From: Chitinophaga agrisoli
GTDB taxonomy: Bacteria > Bacteroidota > Bacteroidia > Chitinophagales > Chitinophagaceae
Reading direction: 5' to 3'
DNA length: 64,000 nucleotides
NCBI RefSeq assembly: GCF_008386695.1
Contig: NZ_VUOC01000003.1
Span: forward strand, 792,421-856,420
The notes under the pieces were generated by a model that made no database searches, was not told the origin of the DNA, and was given only the letters and a program-made list of their open reading frames with translations. Positions 43,739-54,012 of the stretch are shown piece after piece. Numbering within the stretch: the first letter of the stretch is position 1; each line of letters opens with the position of its first letter. The position numbers and the translations under genes were made by a program.

Positions 43739-44635
43739 ATGCAAGAACAAACTGTATGTGGGACACCGGTAGCAGCGCCCAAGACCAAGAAACCAGACTG
43801 GCTGCGTGTGAAATTGCCAATTGGAGAAAACTACAAGCAGGTCAGGAACCTGGTTGATACCCATAAATTACATACTATTTGCGAAAGCGGTAATTGCCCT
43901 AACATGGGAGAATGCTGGGGAGCAGGTACCGCTACCTTTATGATACTGGGTAACATCTGTACCCGTAGCTGCGGGTTCTGCGCAGTGGCCACCGGCCGGC
44001 CGGAACCGGTAGATTGGGATGAGCCTCAGCGTGTTGCAGAAGCCATCTACCTGATGAAAGTAAAACATGCGGTAATTACCTCCGTAGACAGGGACGAGCT
44101 TAAAGACGGCGGCTCCATTATCTGGGCCAATACCATTAAAGCCGTACGCGCCCTTAACCCCAACACCACCATGGAAACCCTTATCCCCGACTTCAGGGGC
44201 CAGTGGGAAAATCTCCAAAACATAATAGACGTAGCGCCAGAAGTGGTTTCCCATAACCTGGAAACAGTGGAACGCCTTACCAAACAGGTACGTATACAGG
44301 CTAAATACCATCGTAGCCTGGAAGTGATCCGGCGGCTGAAAGAGGGCGGCATGCGCACTAAAAGCGGCATCATGCTGGGCCTGGGCGAAACTAAGGAAGA
44401 AGTGATACAGGCCATGCAGGACCTTTATGATAACGGGGTAGATGTGATCACCCTGGGCCAGTACCTGCAGCCTACCCCCAGGCATCTGCCAGTGGTACGT
44501 TTCGTACACCCTGATGAATTCGCTGAATTCCGGGAAATAGGCTATAACATGGGTATTGATTATGTGGAATCCGGTCCCCTGGTACGTTCCTCTTACCATG
44601 CAGAAAAGCATATACATAGTGGACGTAATAAATAA
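43739..44635 (+). CDS. lipA: Lipoyl synthase
   Basis: The 298-aa radical-SAM enzyme inserts two sulfurs into octanoyl groups on carrier proteins. Both iron-sulfur clusters are visible: the auxiliary cluster C48, C53, C59 ([12 protein letters not shown]) and the radical-SAM cluster C74, C78, C81 (CTRSCGFC). Later motifs [22 protein letters not shown] and the RSSYHA end are intact. It provides lipoate for the glycine cleavage and 2-oxo-acid dehydrogenase systems. Confidence 0.96.
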   Translation: MQEQTVCGTPVAAPKTKKPDWLRVKLPIGENYKQVRNLVDTHKLHTICESGNCPNMGECWGAGTATFMILGNICTRSCGFCAVATGRPEPVDWDEPQRVAEAIYLMKVKHAVITSVDRDELKDGGSIIWANTIKAVRALNPNTTMETLIPDFRGQWENLQNIIDVAPEVVSHNLETVERLTKQVRIQAKYHRSLEVIRRLKEGGMRTKSGIMLGLGETKEEVIQAMQDLYDNGVDVITLGQYLQPTPRHLPVVRFVHPDEFAEFREIGYNMGIDYVESGPLVRSSYHAEKHIHSGRNK

Positions 44636-44929
44636 AGAATGGTTAACATAGATATTTAACCATTCAACCATATATCTGTATATTTTTGGAAACCATGGCT
44701 ATCTTTGCGTAGCTAATTATAACCTTAAACCTACCTGATACGCGCTTGGTAGCCTTTGCCAAACGCTTAGCAACCTTAATAGCGGGCTATTGGAGGAGTT
44801 ATGTCGTCCATAGAACTTTTTTGTAATAATTATGTATATTATTACTATAGGAATACGTGCAGCCGGCTAATGCGTTAAACCCGTTATTATATATTCTGAT
44901 TGGAATAAAGATGAATTGATTGTCAAAAT
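44636..44929 (+). promoter_or_regulatory. Long leader region of the RND efflux operon
   Basis: Two TAnnTTTG elements (TATTTTTG 44681-44688; TATCTTTG 44700-44707) suggest a start near 44713 and a leader of about 215 nt. It contains CTACC...GGTAG and AATAGC-GG-GCTATT stems and the short frame at 44801-44878. No riboswitch family is recognised. Confidence 0.45.
44801..44878 (+). CDS. Possible 25-aa upstream peptide with Tyr cluster
   Basis: The frame encodes MSSIELFCNNYVYYYYRNTC and five more residues. It is preceded by GGAGGAG with four bases to the ATG, a strong Shine-Dalgarno in a genome that rarely uses one. It lies 51 nt before the TolC-like gene, so it could be a regulatory upstream peptide. 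Chance is also possible. Confidence 0.33.
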   Translation: MSSIELFCNNYVYYYYRNTCSRLMR

Positions 44930-46258
44930 ATGAAAAAAACAATTTACCTGGCGGCTATAGTTGGAATGGTATTCCATTCCAGTTATACATTCGCACAGCA
45001 ATTACCGGATTCATTATTGCCAGACGCCAATTTGCGCGATTGTATTAAGTACGCCTTATCCCATCAGCCCGTTGTAAGACAGTCCCTGATAGATGAAGCG
45101 ATCACTGAAGCTACGATCAAAAGCAAACTGGCAGACTGGTATCCGCAGATCAACCTGGATTATAACATCCAGCACTACCTGCAGATACCTACCTCTTATT
45201 TCCAGGGTAACCCCGTAAGGCTGGGGGTATCTAACAACTCCACTATCGGTTTTTCCCTGACCCAGAACCTGTTTAACCGCGATGTATTGCTGGCCAGCCG
45301 TAGCGCCCGTGATGTTCGCCAGCAGGCTAAACAAACTACTGCCAGCAACCAGATAGATGTGATCACCAATGTGAGCAAGGCATATTATAATGTATTGCTT
45401 ACCAAAAGGCAGATCACGGTTTTGGAAGAGGATATCATCCGCCTGGAACGCAGCCAGAAAGATGCATACAATCAATACCAGGGCGGTATAGTAGATAAAA
45501 CAGACTACAAACGCGCCAATATTTCCCTGAACAACGCCAAAGCCCAGCGCAAAACCGCCTCAGAGCAGCTTAACAGCAGCTACGCGGTGCTTCGCGAGCT
45601 GATGGGGTACCCCAACTCAGGAGATCTGAAGCTGGTAGATGATACCCTGCAAATGGAAAGCGAAGTATCCCTGGATACCTCTACTACTGTTACTTACGAG
45701 AACAGGATAGAATACCAGCTGTTACAAACACAGCAACGGCTGCTGCAGGCAGAGCTCAAGTATAATAAATGGAGCCTGCTGCCCACCGTATCCGCATTTG
45801 CCAACTACAATGCCGCTTATCTGAATAATGAATTCTCTAAGCTGTACCAGGATAACTTTCCCAACTCCCTGTTTGGATTAAAATTATCCCTGCCTATTTT
45901 CCAGGGTTTCAGGCGTACGCAGAACATCCGTGCCGCAGAGCTGCAGTTGAAACGTACGGACTGGGACTTTGCAGCGCTTAAGAACCAGATCAACACAGAA
46001 TATACGCAGGCCATGTCTGCCTACAAAAGCAGCTTTTATAACTACGTGGTGTTAAGGGAGAACATGCAGGAAGCAAAGGAAGTATACGACCTGATAGCGC
46101 TGCAATATAAGGAAGGCGTAAAAACCTACCTGGAAGTGATCACTTCCGAAACAGACCTGCGTACCGCACAGATCAATTATTTTAATGCGCTGTACGAAGT
46201 GCTGTCCAGCAAGATAGATCTGCAGAAAGCATTGGGAACATTAACAGCTAATAACTAA
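44930..46258 (+). CDS. TolC-family outer-membrane efflux protein
   Basis: The 442-aa product has a signal peptide (KKTIYLAAIVGMVFHSSYTFAQQ) and the two TolC-type repeats, each with long helical runs (LRDCIKYALSHQPVVRQ; AKVE-like EYQLLQTQQRLLQAELKYNK) and the conserved SLPIFQGFRR start of the second repeat. It forms the outer-membrane channel for the RND pump encoded by the next two genes. Intergenic gap to the adaptor gene is 75 bp. Confidence 0.93.
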   Translation: MKKTIYLAAIVGMVFHSSYTFAQQLPDSLLPDANLRDCIKYALSHQPVVRQSLIDEAITEATIKSKLADWYPQINLDYNIQHYLQIPTSYFQGNPVRLGVSNNSTIGFSLTQNLFNRDVLLASRSARDVRQQAKQTTASNQIDVITNVSKAYYNVLLTKRQITVLEEDIIRLERSQKDAYNQYQGGIVDKTDYKRANISLNNAKAQRKTASEQLNSSYAVLRELMGYPNSGDLKLVDDTLQMESEVSLDTSTTVTYENRIEYQLLQTQQRLLQAELKYNKWSLLPTVSAFANYNAAYLNNEFSKLYQDNFPNSLFGLKLSLPIFQGFRRTQNIRAAELQLKRTDWDFAALKNQINTEYTQAMSAYKSSFYNYVVLRENMQEAKEVYDLIALQYKEGVKTYLEVITSETDLRTAQINYFNALYEVLSSKIDLQKALGTLTANN

Positions 46259-46333
46259 AAAGATAACCGGACCAGGTAGGCCGCCAGCAATGATGCAGGT
46301 TTACCTGGCCAATAAGAGACAAACGATTATCAG

Positions 46334-47455
46334 ATGAAAAATGAATTCGTAGTTTTTATTTGCGCTTTCGGTATTATTTCCTTTACCGCATGTAAAGGCC
46401 CGGGCCAGAAAGGCGCCCCTGTAGTACCGCCCACCCCTGTAAATACAGTAGAGGCCCAACAGGCGTCCGCCATCTACTATGATACATATCCCGCTACCGT
46501 GGTGGCATTGAACAATGTGGAACTGCGGGCACAGGTGTCAGGGTTCATTACCGGCATCTTCTTTAAAGAAGGCGAGGTAGTGCAGAAAGGCAAAACCCTC
46601 TATGAAATTGACCGCCGCAAGTACGAAGCTGCTGCCCGCCAGGCAGAAGCCGGCATCCTGAGCGCGCGTGCTAACTTTAACAGAGCCCAGAAAGATATGG
46701 ACCGGTACCAGCGCCTGGCAGAACAGGACGCTATTGCCCGCCAAACCCTGGATAACGCAGTGGCCACCCTGGAAACTAACCGCAGCCAGCTGGCAGCGGC
46801 AGAGGCCAGCATGCTGGCCGCACGTACAGACTTGGATTATTCCCTGATCAAAGCCCCCTTTACCGGCCGCATTGGTATTTCACTGGTAAAACTGGGTGCG
46901 CAGGTAAGTCCGGGTACTACGCTGCTCAACACTATCTCCAGCGAGAATCCCATCGCAGTGGATTTTGTAGTGAATGAAACAGAGATCAGCCGTTTTGTAG
47001 GCATGCAGAATAAAAAAGGTGTTGGCATGGACAGCACTTTCCGCCTGCAGTTACCGGATGGCAGCTTCTATAAACATGCTGGTAAGATCATCGCCATTGA
47101 TCGTGGCGTAGACAACCAAACCGGCACTATCAAAATAAGGATCGAGTTCGAAAACCCGGCTGATGAGTTGAAAGACGGTATGAGTTGCGTGCTGAACGTA
47201 CTCAATGACCTCTCCGGCGAAAGGCTGATCATACCTTACAAAGCAGTGGTAGAGCAGATGGGCGAATTCTTTGTGTTTGTAGCAAGGGACTCTATCGCAA
47301 CACAGCATAAAATAAAACTGGGCCCCAAATTAAAGGACCAGGTAGTGGTAATGGACGGTATACAGGCCGGTGATAAAGTGATCACAGAAGGCTTCCAGCG
47401 TTTACGTGATAGCGGTAAAATACAAATAGGCATACCGCCGCAGCAAGGCAAGTAA
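46334..47455 (+). CDS. RND efflux periplasmic adaptor (MFP), lipoprotein
   Basis: The 373-aa protein has a lipobox at FTAC (C20), then the usual beta-barrel, biotinyl-lipoyl-like domain (ELRAQVSGFITGIFFKEGEVVQKG), helical hairpin (about residues 95-165) and distal lipoyl half-motif (DLDYSLIKAPFTGRIG). It links the TolC channel and the inner-membrane pump. It is the middle gene of the operon. Confidence 0.94.
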   Translation: MKNEFVVFICAFGIISFTACKGPGQKGAPVVPPTPVNTVEAQQASAIYYDTYPATVVALNNVELRAQVSGFITGIFFKEGEVVQKGKTLYEIDRRKYEAAARQAEAGILSARANFNRAQKDMDRYQRLAEQDAIARQTLDNAVATLETNRSQLAAAEASMLAARTDLDYSLIKAPFTGRIGISLVKLGAQVSPGTTLLNTISSENPIAVDFVVNETEISRFVGMQNKKGVGMDSTFRLQLPDGSFYKHAGKIIAIDRGVDNQTGTIKIRIEFENPADELKDGMSCVLNVLNDLSGERLIIPYKAVVEQMGEFFVFVARDSIATQHKIKLGPKLKDQVVVMDGIQAGDKVITEGFQRLRDSGKIQIGIPPQQGK

Positions 47456-47521
47456 TTGAATGGCAGAGCAAATAGCCTTTTGCCTTCGTTAAACATTGTG
47501 AATCAATAGAAGAAAACGATC

Positions 47522-50500
47522 ATGATTGCAGATACTTTTATACGCAGACCGGTAACCGCCATCGTAATATCAGTTGTGCTGGTGCTGGTAGGCTTACTGG
47601 CGATGACCAGCCTGCCGATAGGGCAGTACCCGGATATTACGCCGCCTACCGTACAGATCACCGGTACCTATACCGGTGCAGACGCCCAAACGGTAGAACA
47701 GACCGTGGCCACGCCGGTAGAAGTACAGGTAAACGGTACGCCCGGCATGACCTACCTTCAAAGTAACAGTACCAGTAATGGCGCCGTAAGTATGACGGTG
47801 AACTTTGAAGTAGGTACAGACATTAACATTGCAGCGCTGGATGTGCAGAACCGCGTAGGTATTGCACAACCTACCCTGCCGCAGGAAGTACAACGTTTAG
47901 GTTTGATAGTAAGAAAACGTAACCCCAGTATCCTGATGCTGGTGGCTATGTTCTCTCCCAAACGCTCCCACGATATCACCTTCCTGGATAACTATACCAA
48001 CGTATTCGTAAGGGACGCATTGCTGCGTGCCAAAGGCGTGGGTGATATCTTTACCCGTGCAGATGATTTTAGCATGCGCGTTTGGCTGAAGCCTGATAAA
48101 CTGGCCGAAATGGGCGTTACCGCTAATGAGGTACGCGCCGCCATCCAGGAACAGAATGCGCAGATCACCGCCGGTACCGTAGGCGCTCCGCCGCAACAGG
48201 TAGGTCAGACATTTGAATACACCATCCAGGTAAAAGGCCGTTTGGTTACACCGGAGGAGTTTGGCAATATCATTATCAAAACCCGCCCGGATAACGGTAA
48301 CCTCGTATACCTGCGGGATGTGGCCAGGATAGAGCTGGGTAAATTCAACTACGCCAGTAACTCCTATGTGGATGGTAACCGCGCATCTTACCTGCTGGTT
48401 TACCAGGCGCCCGGTAGTAACGCCATCGAAACAGCCAAGAACGTATATGCCACCATGGATGAGCTGAAGAAACAGTTCCCTGCTGATGTGGATTATGTAG
48501 TGCCTTTTGAGTCTGTTTCCGTGATCCAAGTGTCCATTCATGAGGTGGTAGAAACCTTGTTGGAAGCCCTGGCCCTGGTGGTATTGGTGGTGTTCCTGTT
48601 CCTCCAGAGCTGGAGGGCCACGCTCATCCCCGTACTGGCTATCCCGGTATCTATCATTGCTACATTCATATTCTTTATACCGTTAGGCTTTACCATCAAC
48701 ACGCTTACCCTGTTCGGTTTTGTACTGGCCATTGGTATTGTGGTGGATGATGCCATTGTGGTGGTAGAGGCGGTCCAGCATAATATAGACCATGGGCATA
48801 TGACGCCCAAGGACGCTACCGCCCAGGCTATGAAAGAGATCTCCGGCCCGGTAATCGCCATCGCCCTGATCCTGGCGGCGGTGTTTGTACCGGTGGGCTT
48901 TATACCGGGTATCGTAGGCCGTTTGTACCAACAGTTTGCGATCACCATCGCCATCTCCGTACTGATCTCCGCCTTTGTGGCCCTGTCCCTTACGCCGGCG
49001 CTGTGTACGCTCATTCTGCGGCCCATGCACCTGGATAAGGATTCCAAAGGGTTGAACCAGTTCTTCTTCCGGTTTAACCGCTGGTTTGGGCATACTACTT
49101 CCCGCTACTCTGTTGGCGTAAAGAAAAGTATCCATTGGGGCAGGTACGTAATGATCCTGCTGCTTTGTATTGTGATAGGCGCTGTAATGTTATTCAGGAC
49201 CAAGCCTACCGGCTTTATTCCCCTGGAAGATGAAGGCCGCGTATACATTACATTCGATCTGCCGGAATCTTCTTCTACAGAGCGTACCGTAACAGTAATG
49301 AGCCAGATGATGAAAGTGCTGGATAGCGTACCCGCTATTGCACACTATGCGGCATTGGGTGGTTTGAACGTGGTGAACTTTGCTACCAAATCCAACAGTG
49401 CTACCATCTTCTGTCAGCTGAAGCCCTGGGAAGACCGTAAAAAGAAACAGGATCAGTTATTCCCGCTCATAGCCACTTTACAGCAAAAGCTGTCCCGTTT
49501 CAAGGAAGCCAATGTGGTGGTAATATCACCGCCGGCTATCCCTGGTCTGGGTCAGACGGGTGGTTTCTCCTTCGTTTTACAACAACGTGGTGGTACGGAT
49601 ATCAAACAGTTTGAGGGGGTATTGCAGAAATTCACCGGCGCTATTAACCAACGTCCGGAAATTTCCCGCGCATTCTCCTTCTTTACCGCACGTACGCCAG
49701 GTTACCAGCTGGATATAGACCGCGAGAAATGTAAAAAGCTGGGCGTAGCTATTTCTGATGTGGCTACCGCACTGCAAACTTATATGGGTAGCGCCTATAT
49801 CAACGACTTTACCGTATATGGCCGTAACTTCCGCGTAGTAACACAGGCAGACTCCAGCTACCGCGGTAGCATGAAGGACCTGGGCCAGTATTATGTACGC
49901 AACCAGGCTGGCGGTATGGTGCCGCTAAGCACCTTAACCAGCTATAAGGTAATGGAAAGTGCGCCGGTAATATCCCACTACAACCTGTTCCGTTCCGCGG
50001 AAATAAATGGTAGCGCCGCGCCGGGCTACAGTAGCGGTGATGCTATCCGCGCCCTGCAGGAGGTGGCAGCACAGCAGCTGCCGGAAGGTTATGGATATGA
50101 GTTCTCCGGTTTAACCCGTGAGGAGATCTTATCCGGTTCCAAGACCGTGTACATCTTTGCATTGTCCATCATATTCGTATTCCTGTTCCTGGCGGCGTTG
50201 TATGAGAGCTGGTCTGTACCGTTCTCCGTACTGCTGGCGGTGCCTATTGGTATGTTTGGCGCTATCCTGGTGCTTACGTTCCTGCCAAACCTGAGCAACA
50301 ACGTATATGCGCAGATCGGTATGATCACGCTGATTGGTCTGGCAGCCAAAAACGCCATCCTGATCGTGGAATACGCCAAAGAACGTGTGGACCGTGGCAT
50401 GGAATTGGTAACGGCAACAGTAGAAGCGGCCAAGCTGCGTTTGCGTCCCATCATCATGACGTCTATGGCATTCCTGCTGGGTATCATGCCGCTGGTATTA

Positions 50501-50704
50501 TCTTCCGGCGCTGGTGCAGAAGCACGTAAAACCATGGGTTGGACGGTGTTGGGCGGTATGTTCACCGCTACCTTCCTGGCCATATTTATAGTGCCGGTAT
50601 TGTATGTGATCATTACGCGTCTTAGCTACGGCAAAGCCAAGTTGGAGAAAATGCGCGAAAATTATAATGTTATTCCCGAGCACGATGTGCAGGGCAAGAT
50701 TTGA
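47522..50704 (+). CDS. RND multidrug efflux inner-membrane pump (HAE-1/AcrB type)
   Basis: At 1060 aa it is full length for an AcrB-type pump, with twelve transmembrane helices and two large periplasmic loops. The proton-relay motif is visible as GIVVDDAIVVVEAVQ in helix 4. Other family signatures are MIADTFIRRPVTAIV at the N-terminus and LIGLAAKNAILIVEYAKE in helix 10. Substrates cannot be deduced. Operon order is outer channel, adaptor, pump. Confidence 0.95.
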   Translation: MIADTFIRRPVTAIVISVVLVLVGLLAMTSLPIGQYPDITPPTVQITGTYTGADAQTVEQTVATPVEVQVNGTPGMTYLQSNSTSNGAVSMTVNFEVGTDINIAALDVQNRVGIAQPTLPQEVQRLGLIVRKRNPSILMLVAMFSPKRSHDITFLDNYTNVFVRDALLRAKGVGDIFTRADDFSMRVWLKPDKLAEMGVTANEVRAAIQEQNAQITAGTVGAPPQQVGQTFEYTIQVKGRLVTPEEFGNIIIKTRPDNGNLVYLRDVARIELGKFNYASNSYVDGNRASYLLVYQAPGSNAIETAKNVYATMDELKKQFPADVDYVVPFESVSVIQVSIHEVVETLLEALALVVLVVFLFLQSWRATLIPVLAIPVSIIATFIFFIPLGFTINTLTLFGFVLAIGIVVDDAIVVVEAVQHNIDHGHMTPKDATAQAMKEISGPVIAIALILAAVFVPVGFIPGIVGRLYQQFAITIAISVLISAFVALSLTPALCTLILRPMHLDKDSKGLNQFFFRFNRWFGHTTSRYSVGVKKSIHWGRYVMILLLCIVIGAVMLFRTKPTGFIPLEDEGRVYITFDLPESSSTERTVTVMSQMMKVLDSVPAIAHYAALGGLNVVNFATKSNSATIFCQLKPWEDRKKKQDQLFPLIATLQQKLSRFKEANVVVISPPAIPGLGQTGGFSFVLQQRGGTDIKQFEGVLQKFTGAINQRPEISRAFSFFTARTPGYQLDIDREKCKKLGVAISDVATALQTYMGSAYINDFTVYGRNFRVVTQADSSYRGSMKDLGQYYVRNQAGGMVPLSTLTSYKVMESAPVISHYNLFRSAEINGSAAPGYSSGDAIRALQEVAAQQLPEGYGYEFSGLTREEILSGSKTVYIFALSIIFVFLFLAALYESWSVPFSVLLAVPIGMFGAILVLTFLPNLSNNVYAQIGMITLIGLAAKNAILIVEYAKERVDRGMELVTATVEAAKLRLRPIIMTSMAFLLGIMPLVLSSGAGAEARKTMGWTVLGGMFTATFLAIFIVPVLYVIITRLSYGKAKLEKMRENYNVIPEHDVQGKI

Positions 50705-50732
50705 TAGATTTAAGTACAGTGTTTTAAGTAAG

Positions 50733-50763
50733 AGGCGCCCCTTCGCGGGGCGCCTTCTTTATT
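50733..50763 (+). terminator. Terminator of the RND operon
   Basis: AGGCGCCCC, loop TTCGC, GGGGCGCCT, then TCTTTATTTTAT. A stable 9-bp GC-rich stem whose T-tract reaches into the convergent SdpI gene's 3' end. Confidence 0.9.
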
Positions 50764-51160
50764 TTATTGGGTTAGTAGTTTCTTCCGCTTCCCGTTTGTT
50801 GCCCTCTTCATCAAAATCCTGCCCCAGTTTCCACTCCGTATACCCCACCATATACAGCGATCCAATGACTACCGGGCTAATAGTTACATAAAAGAATAAC
50901 TCCGTCTGCTTTTCAAACACCAGCCCGCATACTACGCCAAATACCAACAACAATATGCCTATGCGGCGGGAGATATGTGCGGCATAACCATTGGCGGCAT
51001 GCCAGGTATCAATATTCTGGGTGGAGTAAAAACTGCGGTAGCCATACCATGTTTTGAGGCTTTTAGGCGGATACCGGCGTATAAAGTAACCCATGAACAG
51101 GAACACCAGTCCTGCCAGCAGACTGGCATTGCAAAACGTATTATGAAGCAATGTGGTCAT
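50759..51160 (-). CDS. SdpI family membrane protein
   Basis: The ATG at 51160 gives 133 aa with about three transmembrane helices and the SdpI signature (PKSLKTWYGYRSFYSTQN, DTWHAANGYA). An upstream ATG at 51256 is open but would place the start inside the terminator hairpin of the AsmA gene. SdpI of Bacillus is an immunity and signalling protein; here only the fold is implied. Confidence 0.82.
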   Translation of the reverse strand: MTTLLHNTFCNASLLAGLVFLFMGYFIRRYPPKSLKTWYGYRSFYSTQNIDTWHAANGYAAHISRRIGILLLVFGVVCGLVFEKQTELFFYVTISPVVIGSLYMVGYTEWKLGQDFDEEGNKREAEETTNPIK

Positions 51161-51214
51161 ATCATGGCATTTAAGGTTACTATAAGTTACGAAAAAAAGC
51201 ATGTCCTGAAAAGT

Positions 51215-51252
51215 AAAATGCAGCGGAGCCATGATGGCGCCGCTGCATTTTT
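51215..51252 (-). terminator. Terminator of the AsmA-like gene
   Basis: AAAATGCAGCGG, GCC, ATGAT, GGC, CCGCTGCATTTT with one unpaired base on each side of the inner stem. It lies 21 bp after the AsmA stop and shows T-runs on both strands. Confidence 0.8.
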
Positions 51253-51272
51253 GCATAATATTATCAGGCCTG

Positions 51273-53948
51273 TTAGCTGCCCTTCTTTTTCAATATACCG
51301 TTTAATGTATTCTTTAAAGTTTGTCCGGCCTGCTGTCCTGCATTTTTTGCAGGCTGTTCTTTGGTAGTATCTTTCTGGCCGCTCAGCTGTTTAGTGAGCT
51401 GATCTTTTAGTGCATTGCCTACATTCTTGCCTGCCTGGGTAAGGGAGTCTTTTACGGTATTTTTTACCGTATCTACCTTATTTTTTATCAGCGTGGCAGC
51501 CTGGTCTTTTACATTAGCCGCCAGGGAAGAAGCGCTCTCTTGCAGGTCTGTTTTGTAGGTGGGTTTGGTGATGTTACCACCCAGTAATACCTGCAGATGC
51601 ACACTGTCGCTTACATTTACCGGTACGCCTTTATTGGCCGCCTGTGTAACCAGGTTATTGATCAGGGAATTGGCCTGTTGCCCCATGATGCTGCGGGGCA
51701 GCGCCAGCTGCAGGGTATAGTCCAGCGTTTGGTCAAAGCCATGGGAGCCGGCTACCGCCATATCTATATTGCTTACTTTTATTTTGAAAGGGTTCACTTT
51801 TACGCGGCCATTCTCAAAAGAGAAATAGCTTTTAATGTCTTTCAGCGAAATATCTTTCAGCTGGCTTACATTCAGCTGGGTGGCCAGCTGGTCTATAGGT
51901 GCAAACTTTTTCAGGAAACCCTCTATCAGCAGCAGGTTACCGTCGCCGTTCAGGGAGCTTAATACCGGGGTCATATCCTTGCCCAGTTTGCCTTGTACGG
52001 TTAGCTGGGAAGTGATCTTACCAGACAGGAACTGGCCAATAGGCATTAGTTTCTGTACCGTATTAAACGCGTTAAAGGTTTGCTGTACATCCAGCTGCTG
52101 CACATTGTAGGAAAGATTGATATCCGGGTTCAGCTTACTGTTTTTGGTGCTGTAGCTACCGTTCACTTCCATGCTGCCTTGCAGGGCATTGCCTTTTATC
52201 TGCTGCAGGGTAACCGTTTCATCTTTCAACTGCATGCTGCCTGTAAGATTGGTGAGGTCCAGCTTATCATAGTGCACTTTATCTACCTGTGCCTGCAGGC
52301 CCAGGTTCAGGTTAGCCGGTACGGCAAAGGGTACGGCATTGGCGGTATCTACAGCAGCAGTAGTGGTAGTAGTGCTGCTGGTCATGCCCATCCATTTATC
52401 CAGGTTCACCTCATCTGCTTTTACGGCCAGTTTACCATCCAGGGCCGCGTTTTTGAACATATAGGCCAGCAGGTTATTTACCTCGCCATTAGCCTGGAAA
52501 TTAGTGCCCATATATTGGCCGCTGAACTGTTCTATGGTTACGTTGCGCGGGTTAAACTTCAGGGAGAGGTTATTCACTTTCACGCCATCGGGATAATCCT
52601 TGCTGCGGTACAGCAGGTTATTCACCAGCAGCGTGCCGGCTGCATAAAAGCGGTCGTACTGTTGTTTTTCAATAGCGCTCATATTGCCTTTGGCGCTAAT
52701 GTCGGCATCCAGCAGGCCGGTAAGTTGCGTGCCGGATTCCAGTTTTACAAACTGGGTTACTTTAGACAGATCCAGTTTGCCTTTGGCGGCGCCCTCCACA
52801 TACATATCAGATACCGGCGTTTTTACCAGCAGGCGCAGGTCCAGCGGGGTATTATCCATTTCCAGGTGCGCTGCCGGCATATCCACCACGGTATGGTCAG
52901 GTACGCCATCCGGGTTGTTTACATTCATGGTTAACTGGATATTTTTTACCGGTTTGGGCAGGTCTGGATATTGGAAGAAGCCATTTTTTACGGCCAGGTG
53001 TATACCAAAGGCGGGCATTTGGGTAGGGCTGTAATCGCCTTTTACAAAGCCATCAAAAGCTGCGGTGCCTTCTGTTTTGATCTTGCTGAAATCCTGGCTG
53101 TATATGGCCGGCACCAGCGAAAGCAGGTCCTTAAAGTTGGTAGAGGGCGCTTTAAAGGTGATATCCATACCATAGGTGCTGTCATTCACCAGCTTAAAAA
53201 GACCTTGTGCGGCCACTGCCAGGTTATTCAGCAGTATGTTGCCATCCTTAAAAGTATACGTATTGGTCTTGTTATCTACCTGTATATTGGCGTCTACCTT
53301 GGCGCTGGCTTTGGAAAGATAGGGGATCAGGCCATAGCGGAAGGTAACAGCATCTGCGGTGGTGCTGGTCTCCAGGGTAAAAAGGTCTTGTGTAAAATCT
53401 CCTTTGCCCTGGTGGTTCAGGTGCTCGATAATGGTTTGCATAGCGCCCTGCTGATCATCGTAGTTGATGTAAGCATCCGTTATCTGGTAGCTTTGCAGTT
53501 TCATGGCAAACGAAGTGCTGGCGGTATCTGTGCTGGTTTGTGTGGTATCTGGTTTGGTAACATCCCAGTTGGCCTTACCATCCTGGTGTACGATGGCATG
53601 TATACGCGGCTCATCCAGCGTTACGTTGTAGATCTCCATGGTGCCGCCTTTGATCACGCTCATCAGGTTCAGGGCGGCGTCTATCTTTTTCACCGCCAGC
53701 AGGGTATCTCCTTCAAACGGCGCTACGTTAATGATCTGCAGCTCGTCCAGGCCTACTGCCAGCTTTGGGAAATGCCGGAAAAGGCTGATGTCTACATCCT
53801 TAAAGTCTACTTTGGCATTCAGGTTCTTATTCAGCTCTGTTTTTACAATAGCCATGATCTTATCCTTAAAGAAATAAGGGATGGCGATAGCTGCCAGTAT
53901 AAGTACGACAAATACTATCAGGACAATCTTCAGTATTTTTTTCAGCAT
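51273..53948 (-). CDS. AsmA-family protein
   Basis: From the ATG at 53948 the product is 891 aa (the alternative at 53972 adds eight residues ahead of the membrane anchor). An N-terminal transmembrane segment (ILKIVLIVFVVLILAAIAI) precedes a long periplasmic beta-rich repeat region of the AsmA/DUF748 type (MEIYNVTLDEPRIHAIVHQDGKANWDV) and a C-terminal AsmA_2-like domain (DGNLLLIEGFLKKF, ALPRSIMGQQ). The last 80 residues are an amphipathic Lys/Gln/Ala-rich tail with heptad character. Related proteins help lipid transport across the envelope. Confidence 0.88.
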   Translation of the reverse strand: MLKKILKIVLIVFVVLILAAIAIPYFFKDKIMAIVKTELNKNLNAKVDFKDVDISLFRHFPKLAVGLDELQIINVAPFEGDTLLAVKKIDAALNLMSVIKGGTMEIYNVTLDEPRIHAIVHQDGKANWDVTKPDTTQTSTDTASTSFAMKLQSYQITDAYINYDDQQGAMQTIIEHLNHQGKGDFTQDLFTLETSTTADAVTFRYGLIPYLSKASAKVDANIQVDNKTNTYTFKDGNILLNNLAVAAQGLFKLVNDSTYGMDITFKAPSTNFKDLLSLVPAIYSQDFSKIKTEGTAAFDGFVKGDYSPTQMPAFGIHLAVKNGFFQYPDLPKPVKNIQLTMNVNNPDGVPDHTVVDMPAAHLEMDNTPLDLRLLVKTPVSDMYVEGAAKGKLDLSKVTQFVKLESGTQLTGLLDADISAKGNMSAIEKQQYDRFYAAGTLLVNNLLYRSKDYPDGVKVNNLSLKFNPRNVTIEQFSGQYMGTNFQANGEVNNLLAYMFKNAALDGKLAVKADEVNLDKWMGMTSSTTTTTAAVDTANAVPFAVPANLNLGLQAQVDKVHYDKLDLTNLTGSMQLKDETVTLQQIKGNALQGSMEVNGSYSTKNSKLNPDINLSYNVQQLDVQQTFNAFNTVQKLMPIGQFLSGKITSQLTVQGKLGKDMTPVLSSLNGDGNLLLIEGFLKKFAPIDQLATQLNVSQLKDISLKDIKSYFSFENGRVKVNPFKIKVSNIDMAVAGSHGFDQTLDYTLQLALPRSIMGQQANSLINNLVTQAANKGVPVNVSDSVHLQVLLGGNITKPTYKTDLQESASSLAANVKDQAATLIKNKVDTVKNTVKDSLTQAGKNVGNALKDQLTKQLSGQKDTTKEQPAKNAGQQAGQTLKNTLNGILKKKGS

Positions 53949-54012
53949 AATGTTGTGGTTGAACTTGGGCATGAAGATAAGAACCTAATCTTAATTCCCA
54001 AATCAGGCAACA

